DNA of 64,000 bases from Chloracidobacterium sp. (GTDB lineage: Bacteria > Acidobacteriota > Blastocatellia > Pyrinomonadales > Pyrinomonadaceae): contig JABTUB010000001.1 of NCBI GenBank assembly GCA_015075585.1, positions 1,598,501-1,662,500 on the forward strand. The letters are read 5' to 3'. The notes below the pieces were generated by a model. That model was not told where the DNA came from. It saw only the letters and a program-made list of their open reading frames with translations, and searched no databases. The position numbers were made by a program, and so were the translations under genes. Positions 9,686 through 17,245 of this stretch are shown piece after piece; the stretch's first letter is position 1, and each line of letters starts with the position of its first letter.

Positions 9686-9812
9686 AGACCTCTGCAGGCG
9701 ATAAGCCGCAAAGGTCTCGATATTTCTCCGGATGCCGGGCCGCTTTGGCTGTAAGCGGTCGTAATGACGACATTCCGGACCTCAGCATTGTGCCGAGGCT
9801 CCTACTCCCCAG
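9686..9812 (-). promoter_or_regulatory. yybP-ykoY manganese riboswitch upstream of terC
   Basis: Read on the minus strand, the terC leader begins with GGGGAGTAGG (9810-9801), contains GTCGTCA, and ends with AGACCTTTGCGGC (9717-9705). These are the hallmark conserved segments of the yybP-ykoY aptamer. AGACCTTTGC can pair over 10 positions (one G-U) with GCAGAGGTCT just downstream. A competing stem, GCCTGCA with TGCAGGC, spans the same bases and could form the switch. No T-run follows, so control of translation is more likely than termination. Boundaries are approximate. Confidence 0.88.
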
Positions 9813-9827
9813 TAAATTGTCCATAAA

Positions 9828-9856
9828 ATATTCCTTCACGCGGCGTGTGTTGTCAA
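9828..9856 (-). promoter_or_regulatory. Promoter of the terC riboswitch transcript
   Basis: On the minus strand a consensus TTGACA (9856-9851) is followed after 17 bases by GAATAT (or after 18 by AATATT) as the -10. Transcription would start near 9820, about ten bases before the first conserved riboswitch segment, which fits the usual position of this aptamer. Confidence 0.65.
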
Positions 9857-9881
9857 GTGAACCGCGAACTCACCGCGACTG

Positions 9882-9890
9882 TGCTATACT
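9882..9890 (+). promoter_or_regulatory. Extended -10 promoter of RNase J
   Basis: TGCTATACT is an extended -10 element with no good -35. The -10 ends ten bases before the ATG at 9901, so the transcript would have only about three leader bases or none. It lies back to back with the terC promoter. Confidence 0.55.
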
Positions 9891-9900
9891 TACGCCTTTT

Positions 9901-11562
9901 ATGAGCAAGATCGAGATAATCCCGCTGGGCGGCATCGGCGAGTTCGGTATGAACTGTATGGGAATTCGCTATGGCGGCGAAATGATCGTGGTCGATGCCG
10001 GAATGGGCTTTCCCGAAGAAACGCCCTACGGCGTCGATATTTCAATACCGAACTTCGATTTTTTGGAGGAATATCGTGACGACCTTACCGCGATCATTCT
10101 CACGCACGGACACGAAGACCATATAGGCGCTCTGCCGTACATACTTCGCAAATTCAATGTTCCCGTATATTCTTCGCGGTTCACGCTTGCTCTCACAGAA
10201 AAGCGGCTCGAAGAATTTGATATGCTCGGCGACATACTCACCCACACGGTCAAGGCCGGCGACCGCGTGAAGATAGGCGTATTCGAGGTCGAATTCATAC
10301 ACGCATCGCACTCTTTGGTCGAGTGCTTCTCGCTTGCTATACACACGCCTGCCGGAACACTTATTCATACAGGCGACTATAAGATAGACGATACGCCCGT
10401 CATCGGCCGGCCGTACGACCTCGAAACGCTGAGACGAATCGGCGACGAAGGCGTCCTTGCTCTGCTTTGTGACTCAACGAACTCGACAGTGCCGGGCCGT
10501 ACTCCATCTGAGCAGGCGGTCATTCCGGCGTTCCGCGAGCTATTTGAGCAGACGGAAGGGCGCTTGTTCATTTCTACATTCTCTTCGTCGCTTCATCGCC
10601 TGCAGATCGTCTTCGACGTTGCGCATGAATACGGCCGCCGTGTCTGTGTTCTGGGCCGGTCTATGCAGCGAAATGTCGAGATTGCGACCGGTATCGGACT
10701 GCTAAAGATCACCGGCAACACGCTCGTTGAGCTTAGTGACGCTCGTGCTCTTGACGACGACGAATTGTGTTTTTTGGTTACCGGGTCGCAGGGCGAGATG
10801 CGGGCCGCGTTGTGGAACCTTGCCACCTCAACCTATAAAGGGATCCAGATCGAACATGGCGACACGGTTGTGCTTTCCGCCCGCATCATTCCCGGGAACG
10901 AAAAGGACATTTCACGCCTCATCGGCAATCTATACAAGCGCGGTGCAAATATCATTGAAGAAAGGCGGCGTTTGGTGCACGTTTCGGGCCATGCGTCACA
11001 AGAGGATATTCGTATAATGGTCGAGACTTCCCGTCCGCGCTTCGTTGTTCCGATTCATGGCGAATATCGAATGCTTTTCCGGCAAAAGGAGTTCATAAAG
11101 AATCATGTCGCCGGCTATGATGACAGCAATATCGTACTGATCGAGAACGGCGATCTGCTCGAAGTTGACGAATACGGTGCACGCGTCATTGATAAACACG
11201 AGATACACAAGACATTTATTGATGAAAGCACACTTCGCGAGATCGAATATGACATCGTCCGAGACCGTAAGCGTCTTGCCTTTGGCGGAATGATCTCGCT
11301 GGTGGTTGCCGTTGACAAAGAAGGGCACACACTGTCAGGCGAGCCGCAGATCACTTGCGAGGGCGTTGCAGGGCTTGATCTTAATAACGGTTTTACAGCG
11401 GCTGTTCGTAGTGCCATCGCCGACGCAGTGCGCGAAATGCGTGCCGAGCAGATCGCTGACCGTGCTGCCTTTAAGGAGCATCTTCGGATCCATCTAAAGC
11501 GTATGGTTCAGGCTCAACTGAATTCAAAGCCTGTTATCATGACCAGCGTGATCGAGGTGTAA
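9901..11562 (+). CDS. rnj: Ribonuclease J
   Basis: A 553-residue metallo-beta-lactamase/beta-CASP ribonuclease that acts in mRNA decay and rRNA processing as both endonuclease and 5'-3' exonuclease. The zinc motif THGHEDHIGALPY is near residue 72, HTGDYKID near 157, LCDSTNS near 198, and the beta-CASP signature HVSGHAS near 360. The C-terminal 100 residues form the usual dimerisation domain. The ATG at 9901 gives the standard N-terminus (MSKIEIIPLGGIGE); the upstream in-frame extension would translate the promoter region. No Shine-Dalgarno is visible, in line with a leaderless message. Confidence 0.96.
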   Translation: MSKIEIIPLGGIGEFGMNCMGIRYGGEMIVVDAGMGFPEETPYGVDISIPNFDFLEEYRDDLTAIILTHGHEDHIGALPYILRKFNVPVYSSRFTLALTEKRLEEFDMLGDILTHTVKAGDRVKIGVFEVEFIHASHSLVECFSLAIHTPAGTLIHTGDYKIDDTPVIGRPYDLETLRRIGDEGVLALLCDSTNSTVPGRTPSEQAVIPAFRELFEQTEGRLFISTFSSSLHRLQIVFDVAHEYGRRVCVLGRSMQRNVEIATGIGLLKITGNTLVELSDARALDDDELCFLVTGSQGEMRAALWNLATSTYKGIQIEHGDTVVLSARIIPGNEKDISRLIGNLYKRGANIIEERRRLVHVSGHASQEDIRIMVETSRPRFVVPIHGEYRMLFRQKEFIKNHVAGYDDSNIVLIENGDLLEVDEYGARVIDKHEIHKTFIDESTLREIEYDIVRDRKRLAFGGMISLVVAVDKEGHTLSGEPQITCEGVAGLDLNNGFTAAVRSAIADAVREMRAEQIADRAAFKEHLRIHLKRMVQAQLNSKPVIMTSVIEV

Positions 11563-11584
11563 CATACCGGCGGCGTCACAGACT

Positions 11585-13024
11585 ATGCTGAAACTAAGAG
11601 ACCGGATATTGGCGGCCGAACGAACGGCTCGGCTTCTTGAACCTGACAGCGTCGAAAGATCGGCCGCGCGTTCGGCGGTGGTAGAACACGCCGAAGAATT
11701 TCTCGATACGATCTACGACCGGAGAGCATTCACTTTATCGCCGAACGCCGGTTCGGGCTTGCTCGATTCGCCGATCTCCGAAAGCGGTATTCCTATCGCG
11801 GATGCTCTCGAACTGATCGCGGACAATGTAGAGTCGGGTGGTATCAATCCTGCGTCAGGCGGCCATCTTGGCTATATTCCCGGCGGCGGCATTTATCTCT
11901 CAGCTCTCGGCGATTATCTGGCGGACGTTTTTAATTGGTATGCAGGCGTTTTTTATGCGGGGCCCGGAGCCGTTCGCATGGAGAATATGCTTGTGCGCTG
12001 GATGTGCTCGCTTGTGGGTTACCCTTCGGGATCACACGGAAATCTCACCAGCAGCGGAAGCCTCGCGAATTTGATCGCCATCATCACCGCACGCGATGCA
12101 AAGAATATACGTTCGCGCGATGTCGAGCGTGCTGTCATCTATCTGTCGGAACAGACGCATCATTCGATCGACAAGGCGATACGCGTCGCCGGCCTCGGCG
12201 ATTGTGTCATTCGCTATCTTCCGCTCGACGAAAGATTTCGAATAAAGGCCGGTGTACTTACCGAACAGGTCAAGGCGGACAAAGATCAGGGCCTTCTGCC
12301 GTTTTGCGTCGTCGCTTCCGCGGGGACTACCGATGTAGGTGCGATAGACCCGCTCCCGGAGATCGGCGCGATCGCCCGCGAACACGGCCTCTGGTATCAC
12401 ATCGACGCTGCATACGGCGGCTTCTTCATCTTGACGGCCGAGGGGAAGGATAGGCTTCGCGGTATCGAGTTATCCGACTCGGTGATAATGGATCCGCATA
12501 AGGGACTTTTTATGCCGTATGGTTTAGGAGTTGTGCTGGTTCGTAACGTGGACGATCTAAAGCGGTCCTTCGGCTACAATGCGAACTATATGCAGGACGC
12601 CGTGGCCGAGATCGACGAGCTTTCGCCTGCGGACACGTCACCGGAACTTACAAAGCATTTTCGGGGTTTGCGCTTCTGGCTCCCGCTGAAGCTGCACGGC
12701 GTTGCTCCGTTTCGAGCCTGTTTGGATGAGAAGCTACTGTTGGCGAAGTATTTTTGCGAAGAGATCAAAAAGCTAGGTTTTGAAACCGTGGTCGAGCCGG
12801 AGCTTTCTGTTGTTGCGTATCGTTGGGTTCCGAAGGAAGGCGATGCAGATGAGTTTAACCAAGCCCTTCTCGCGCACGTTGTTTCCGATGGACGCGTGTT
12901 CATCTCATCAACGATGCTTAACGGCCGGTTCACGCTCCGTTTCGCCTGCCTCTCATTCCGCACCCATCTCGCGACGGTAGATACACTGATCTCTCTATTG
13001 AGCGACTTCGTCAAAGGTAAATGA
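11585..13024 (+). CDS. Group II PLP-dependent amino acid decarboxylase
   Basis: A 479-residue pyridoxal-phosphate enzyme of the aromatic-amino-acid/glutamate decarboxylase family. Family marks are SGGHLGYIPGGG near residue 97, the cofactor-facing HIDAAYGGFF near residue 271, and the Schiff-base lysine in MDPHKGLFMPYG near residue 304. The substrate cannot be read from the sequence; aromatic amino acids, glutamate or a related acid are all possible. The stop overlaps the ATG of a short-chain dehydrogenase stub (ATGA), so the gene was once translationally coupled to a dehydrogenase, and an intact one lies about 700 bases on. A decarboxylase-dehydrogenase pair would fit amine or modified amino acid metabolism (inference). 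Confidence 0.88.
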   Translation: MLKLRDRILAAERTARLLEPDSVERSAARSAVVEHAEEFLDTIYDRRAFTLSPNAGSGLLDSPISESGIPIADALELIADNVESGGINPASGGHLGYIPGGGIYLSALGDYLADVFNWYAGVFYAGPGAVRMENMLVRWMCSLVGYPSGSHGNLTSSGSLANLIAIITARDAKNIRSRDVERAVIYLSEQTHHSIDKAIRVAGLGDCVIRYLPLDERFRIKAGVLTEQVKADKDQGLLPFCVVASAGTTDVGAIDPLPEIGAIAREHGLWYHIDAAYGGFFILTAEGKDRLRGIELSDSVIMDPHKGLFMPYGLGVVLVRNVDDLKRSFGYNANYMQDAVAEIDELSPADTSPELTKHFRGLRFWLPLKLHGVAPFRACLDEKLLLAKYFCEEIKKLGFETVVEPELSVVAYRWVPKEGDADEFNQALLAHVVSDGRVFISSTMLNGRFTLRFACLSFRTHLATVDTLISLLSDFVKGK

Positions 13025-13080
13025 ACTGGCAAGGCAAACGTATTTTTTTGACCGGTGCATCGAGCGGTATCGGCGAACGG
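13021..13080 (+). pseudogene. 5' stub of a short-chain dehydrogenase gene
   Basis: The first 19 or so codons read MNWQGKRIFLTGASSGIGE, the nucleotide-binding Rossmann start of a short-chain dehydrogenase with its TGxxxGIG motif. The frame then runs into unrelated sequence and stops at 13212. The start overlaps the decarboxylase stop (ATGA). Compared with the intact dehydrogenase at 13755, 13 of 17 aligned residues match, but DNA identity is only about 70 per cent with mostly third-position changes. It is therefore the stub of a separate paralogue, not a recent copy. Confidence 0.7.
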
Positions 13081-13126
13081 GCCGCCAACGAAAACCCTGA
13101 TAGAGAGAAGAAAGGTGAGATCGTAC

Positions 13127-13375
13127 CTACTCGGCTTTTGGGTCTTTATTTGTTTTTAATCGTGCGAGTATCGTATCGACTGAGAGATCTGCTCCGCAGT
13201 TCCATTCAATAAAGTAGCCGCCGTTATGGATTCGCTCAAATTCGCGCCTGTCACGCAGCGGCATAAAAGCTTCGCCATTCAGATAAGGTTCAACGTCGAA
13301 CAGGCCGCTTTTGCCGTCGTCCATTTTGATATACAAATTAAAATCATTTTTAGGAATGATCTCTACTATCTTCAT
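13127..13375 (-). CDS. DUF2442 domain protein
   Basis: An 82-residue protein with the DUF2442 pattern: an N-terminal VEIIPKNDFNLYIKMDDG stretch, FDVEPYL, then FMPLRDRREFERIH and a terminal WNCGADLSVDTIL. These small proteins are commonly encoded directly next to DUF4160 proteins in a toxin-antitoxin-like arrangement, and some relatives resemble the NadS/antitoxin side. No biochemical activity can be assigned from the sequence. Its ATG overlaps the DUF4160 stop (ATGA), so it is the second gene of a coupled pair. It lies opposite the remains of the dehydrogenase stub frame. Confidence 0.8.
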   Translation of the reverse strand: MKIVEIIPKNDFNLYIKMDDGKSGLFDVEPYLNGEAFMPLRDRREFERIHNGGYFIEWNCGADLSVDTILARLKTNKDPKAE

Positions 13376-13644
13376 TGGTCAAGCCCTCTTATTTTGAATA
13401 GGGTCCTTCCGTTTACAGCCAATTCCCAGTTGGCGAGAAGGTCATCTTGATGGATCTCGATCCAAGCTGCGACCAGCTTATGTTTCTTGTCCGGAAGTTC
13501 GCCGGCCAAAACCTCGCCGTCCGGTATTGAATAAACAGCCGTGTGTTCCTGATACGCGGCGTGAATATGCGGCACTTTGTGCCGATCCGTATCATAGAAG
13601 AACATTCGGATGAGTATTCCGTAGAAAAGGGATATCGTCGGCAT
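13372..13644 (-). CDS. DUF4160 domain protein
   Basis: A 90-residue protein that begins with the family's typical MPTISLFYGILIRMFFYD and contains HKVPHIHAAYQ, which places it in DUF4160, followed by a conserved C-terminal half with WIEIHQDDLLANWELA. An excellent Shine-Dalgarno (GGAGG) sits 6-10 bases upstream of this ATG, which settles the start against a longer in-frame reading. It is the first gene of a two-gene unit with DUF2442. Such pairs are small, widely scattered and often mobile or toxin-antitoxin-like; the function is not established. The pair points against the flanking genes. Confidence 0.82.
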   Translation of the reverse strand: MPTISLFYGILIRMFFYDTDRHKVPHIHAAYQEHTAVYSIPDGEVLAGELPDKKHKLVAAWIEIHQDDLLANWELAVNGRTLFKIRGLDQ

Positions 13645-13660
13645 ACGCGTTCCTCCGGTA

Positions 13661-13688
13661 ATGATATTATCATGAAAATTTCTCATGA
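13661..13688 (-). promoter_or_regulatory. Possible operator upstream of the DUF4160/DUF2442 pair
   Basis: Just upstream of the DUF4160 Shine-Dalgarno are a 13-bp palindrome, ATGATATTATCAT (13661-13673), and two direct TCATGAAA repeats 13 bases apart (from 13670 and 13683). Such elements are typical binding sites for autoregulating small modules. Binding here is inference. Confidence 0.35.
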
Positions 13689-13754
13689 AACCCTGCGGAT
13701 CGGTGAGGTTGTATCGCCAGCTTATTCTTCGTACAGTGGATATGACAAAACAAA

Positions 13755-14528
13755 ATGGACTACTGGCAAGATAAACATGTATTTCTAACGGGCGCCTCGA
13801 CCGGAATCGGAGAGGGAATTGCAATGGCCTTGGCTAAAAAAGGTGCGGTTATCGCTCTGCTGGCACGCCGTAGGGAATTGCTTGATGATCTTGCTGCTAG
13901 ATGTGAAGCTGCGGGCGGAACCGCTCGGGTTTTTGTGGCTGATGTGACAGATGCGGAGACGATGCAAAAGGCCGCACAGGAATTTCGCGACGAGTTCGGC
14001 GGGATCGACATTATGATCGCGAACGCGGGGATCGGCGGCAATAATGAGAAATGCCGCAGCCTTCAGCCCGACGCCGTGCGCGAGGTCATCGAGACGAATC
14101 TGATGGGAGCAGTCAATGCGGTGCACGCAGTGCTGCCCGAAATGCTAAGAGCTAACAGCGGCCATCTTGTTGCAATATCGAGCCTTGCGGGCTTTCGCGG
14201 ATTACCGCGCTCAGCAGCGTATTCAGCCAGCAAGGCCGCCATGACCAACTACTTCGAGAGCATCCGGCTGGACACGGCAGATAAAGGCATTGCTGTAACG
14301 ATCATCCGCCCGGGCTTTATTAAAACGCCGCTTACCGGCGGCCGTGATGCAAAAATGCCCTTCCTTATGGAGCTTGATGCGGCAGTGCCGCACTTTCTCC
14401 GTGCTATCGAACGAAAAAAGGCATTTGCGGCCTTTCCTTGGCAGCTTGCGATGATCGTCCGCTTGGGAAGGCTGATGCCGGCTTGGCTTTATGACAAGAT
14501 CGCCGGCCGCGCACGCTATCGTGAATAG
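13755..14528 (+). CDS. Short-chain dehydrogenase/reductase
   Basis: A 257-residue classical SDR oxidoreductase. The cofactor motif TGASTGIGEG is near residue 13, NAG near residue 92, the catalytic serine in AISSLAG near residue 137, and the YSASKAA active-site motif near residue 156. PGFIKTPL follows, so all catalytic residues are present. The substrate is unknown. The gene is complete and starts just after the DUF4160/DUF2442 module. Its natural partner is probably the decarboxylase upstream, from which it is now separated by the module and the SDR stub. A TATGAC box eight bases before the ATG could serve as its -10. Confidence 0.9.
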   Translation: MDYWQDKHVFLTGASTGIGEGIAMALAKKGAVIALLARRRELLDDLAARCEAAGGTARVFVADVTDAETMQKAAQEFRDEFGGIDIMIANAGIGGNNEKCRSLQPDAVREVIETNLMGAVNAVHAVLPEMLRANSGHLVAISSLAGFRGLPRSAAYSASKAAMTNYFESIRLDTADKGIAVTIIRPGFIKTPLTGGRDAKMPFLMELDAAVPHFLRAIERKKAFAAFPWQLAMIVRLGRLMPAWLYDKIAGRARYRE

Positions 14529-14599
14529 AAATAAGTTTGAATACGCTCTCAATTCGCATTTCTAAGGCCAATATCGCACAATAGCGACTGGCCACCGCT

Positions 14600-15493
14600 A
14601 TGGATCTGATACAGGCGATAATAATGGGCGTTGTTCAGGGACTGACGGAGTTCATTCCGATCAGTTCGACGGCGCATCTTGTCTTTGCAAGCCGCTTTAC
14701 CGGCATTTACGCGGGTGATCCGGAAATGGTAACGGCAACGATGGCCGTTATCCAACTCGGTACACTTGCGGCCGTGCTGCTCTACTTTTTTGCCGATATT
14801 TGGGGCATCACGACGGCATTTGTGCGTGATCATTGGAATTTCGTATTCAATAAGCGGAAAATGCGTTTCTCGGGAACCGACGGTACACGGCCGATCTTTC
14901 TGTCAGAAGAAGCGTGGCTCGGTTGGCTCATAATTCTTGGTTCGATACCGATCGGTACGCTGGGGCTGATCTTCAAAGATGTAATAGAAGGCCCGGGCAC
15001 GAAAAACCTTTGGGTGATCGCGATAATGCTCATAGTCATTGCTCTTGGGCTTTGGGCCGCTGAGATCGTATCTGTACAAAGAAAGGATATTCGCCATCTC
15101 GGGCTGGGCGACGCGATCGTGCAGGGTTTTTGTCAGGTCCTGGCGCTGATGCCCGGTGCGAGCCGCTCCGGTTCGACCATCATGGGCGGACTTCTTATCG
15201 GTGAGAGGCGCGAAACCGCAGCACGCTTCTCGTTCCTTCTGTCGATCCCGGCAATAACGGCAAGCGGCCTGTTGGAGCTTCGCAAAGCATTGAAGATCCT
15301 TCCGGAAACATCGCTTGTACCGCTTCTTGTCGGCACGCTTGTTTCAGCGGTTGTCGGATATGCAGCAATATGGTTCCTGCTTAATTATTTGAAGAAGCAC
15401 TCTACACAGGTTTTTATCATTTATCGACTTTTGCTCGGCGCGATCATATTAATTCTTCTGTATCTTGGCGTGATCTCTCCCGTCGTCAACTAG
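14600..15493 (+). CDS. uppP: Undecaprenyl-diphosphatase UppP (BacA)
   Basis: A 297-residue integral membrane enzyme that dephosphorylates undecaprenyl diphosphate to recycle the lipid carrier for peptidoglycan and polysaccharide synthesis. It carries the family signatures GLTEFIPISSTAHL near residue 15 and MPGASRSGSTIMGG near residue 183, which hold the catalytic Glu, His and Arg residues, plus about eight hydrophobic segments. Overproduction of this family gives bacitracin tolerance. It lies 30 bases upstream of recJ on the same strand. Confidence 0.96.
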   Translation: MDLIQAIIMGVVQGLTEFIPISSTAHLVFASRFTGIYAGDPEMVTATMAVIQLGTLAAVLLYFFADIWGITTAFVRDHWNFVFNKRKMRFSGTDGTRPIFLSEEAWLGWLIILGSIPIGTLGLIFKDVIEGPGTKNLWVIAIMLIVIALGLWAAEIVSVQRKDIRHLGLGDAIVQGFCQVLALMPGASRSGSTIMGGLLIGERRETAARFSFLLSIPAITASGLLELRKALKILPETSLVPLLVGTLVSAVVGYAAIWFLLNYLKKHSTQVFIIYRLLLGAIILILLYLGVISPVVN

Positions 15494-15523
15494 CGAGTAT
15501 CTTTAGGCTGATCGGTTCCGGAA

Positions 15524-17245
15524 ATGGTTTCAAAGGAATGGATAGTTCGCAAGCACGACGCCGCGAAGGTTAACGAACTTGCCGGCGAGGTTGGTGTACG
15601 TCCGCTGATCGCCGCCCTTTTGATCGCAAGAGGCTATGACACGCCATCAAGGGTCCGCAAATTCCTGGAGCCGTCTTTGGAGGATATGCACGATCCGCAT
15701 CTGCTGAAAGGCATGCGCGACGCAGTGCGCCGTATCGAGACCGCGATCTTGCGACGCGAGAAGATACTAATTTGGGGTGACTATGACGTTGACGGAACGA
15801 CCGGCACCGTCCTTCTCCGAAAGGCCATCGACATACTTGGGGGCACCTCCGTCTATCACGTACCGGATCGCTTTACTGAGGGTTACGGCCTCAATACGGC
15901 TGCCCTGGATGCGGCAAAAGCAGATGATGTTTCACTTGTTATAACCGTTGACTGCGGCACAACAAATGTAAGTGAGATCACGCACGCGCGTGATATCGGC
16001 CTCGACGTGATCGTAACCGATCATCATTTGCCAAAGGCCGGCGAGGACCTGCCGCCTGCGGTTGCGATCATTAATCCGAATCAGCTCGGCTGCCCATACC
16101 CCGAAAAGAACCTCGCAGGTGTCGGCGTCGCACTCAAACTAGCGCAGGCTCTTTTGGAACGGAAAGGATTTGATAAGGAGGTTCCGCAATTTCTGAAGAT
16201 CGCAGCGATCGGCACCGTTTCCGACGTAATGAACCTGACGGGCGAGAACCGCGCAATAGTAGCACTCGGCTTGAAAGATCTCGCCAAGACGGACAACGTC
16301 GGCCTGAAAGCATTGATGGAAGTTGCGGATTGCCGTTCGGAGATGACCTCGTACATGATCGGCTTTCGTATCGGCCCGCGCATCAATGCCGCTGGCCGTA
16401 TGGATGTAGCGAAACATATCGTCGAACTGCTCGAGGAACAGAACTTTGCCAAAGCACGGAAGCTCGCGGGAATACTCGACAGCCGGAACAGGGAACGTCA
16501 GCGAAGCCAGGCGGATATAACCGAACAGGCACTTTTTGAGACCGAGTCGCATGATGGTAAAAACTTTATCGTCGTCGCCGGCGAAGGCTGGCACAAAGGC
16601 GTCGTCGGACTTGCATCATCACGTATCGCCGAGAAACTGTTCCGCCCGACGATCGTCTTTTCAATAAACGCGGATGGATCGGCGCAAGGCAGCGCGCGCA
16701 GTATCCCGGGCTTTCACCTGCTGGAGGCTTTGAACGAATGCTCCGATCTTTTCGAGAAATACGGCGGCCACGCGGCGGCGGCAGGTATGACAGCGAAGCT
16801 TTCAGACATAGAAGAGATACGTACACGGCTTAACGAATACGCGGCACCGCTCGTTGCGAACCTAAAGCCGGTATTGAAGATCGACGCTCTTGTACAGCCT
16901 TCGACGCTGTCACTTGGCCTATTTGATGAACTGAGTTTCTTCGAGCCTTTCGGTGCGGGCAATCCTAGGCCTATCTTTTTAACAAAAGGACTTACGCTTT
17001 GTTCCGAACCTCTTGTTATGAAAGACAAGCACCTTAAACTGCGTTTGCAAAGCCGAGAAGGCCTACGGTTTGAAGCCGTTTGGTGGGATGGCGTCGAACG
17101 TTCACAGGGGCAAACCCTGAGTCCTGATGTCGGCATCGAAATAGCGTACACGCTCGAGGCGAACTCTTTTCAAGGAAAAAGGCGCCTTCAACTTGTTGTG
17201 GAAGACCTCAGAGCCGATAATTTTACCGATGCCGACGATCAATAA
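15524..17245 (+). CDS. recJ: Single-stranded-DNA exonuclease RecJ
   Basis: A 573-residue DHH-family 5'-3' exonuclease used in recombination and mismatch or base-excision repair. The phosphoesterase core shows DYDVDGTTG near residue 87, VDCGTTN near 143, and the signature DHH in VTDHHLP near 167. GPRINAAGRMD near residue 286 and GHAAAAGMT near residue 415 (DHHA1 domain) follow, then an OB-fold tail. The length is typical. The last 17 bases overlap the start of the Lpt gene. Confidence 0.96.
   Translation: MVSKEWIVRKHDAAKVNELAGEVGVRPLIAALLIARGYDTPSRVRKFLEPSLEDMHDPHLLKGMRDAVRRIETAILRREKILIWGDYDVDGTTGTVLLRKAIDILGGTSVYHVPDRFTEGYGLNTAALDAAKADDVSLVITVDCGTTNVSEITHARDIGLDVIVTDHHLPKAGEDLPPAVAIINPNQLGCPYPEKNLAGVGVALKLAQALLERKGFDKEVPQFLKIAAIGTVSDVMNLTGENRAIVALGLKDLAKTDNVGLKALMEVADCRSEMTSYMIGFRIGPRINAAGRMDVAKHIVELLEEQNFAKARKLAGILDSRNRERQRSQADITEQALFETESHDGKNFIVVAGEGWHKGVVGLASSRIAEKLFRPTIVFSINADGSAQGSARSIPGFHLLEALNECSDLFEKYGGHAAAAGMTAKLSDIEEIRTRLNEYAAPLVANLKPVLKIDALVQPSTLSLGLFDELSFFEPFGAGNPRPIFLTKGLTLCSEPLVMKDKHLKLRLQSREGLRFEAVWWDGVERSQGQTLSPDVGIEIAYTLEANSFQGKRRLQLVVEDLRADNFTDADDQ

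Noticed and set aside
13021..13212. A genuine 63-residue small protein starting at the SDR stub
   Set aside because: Only the first 19 residues resemble a protein family; the rest is unrelated and lies antisense to the DUF2442 gene.
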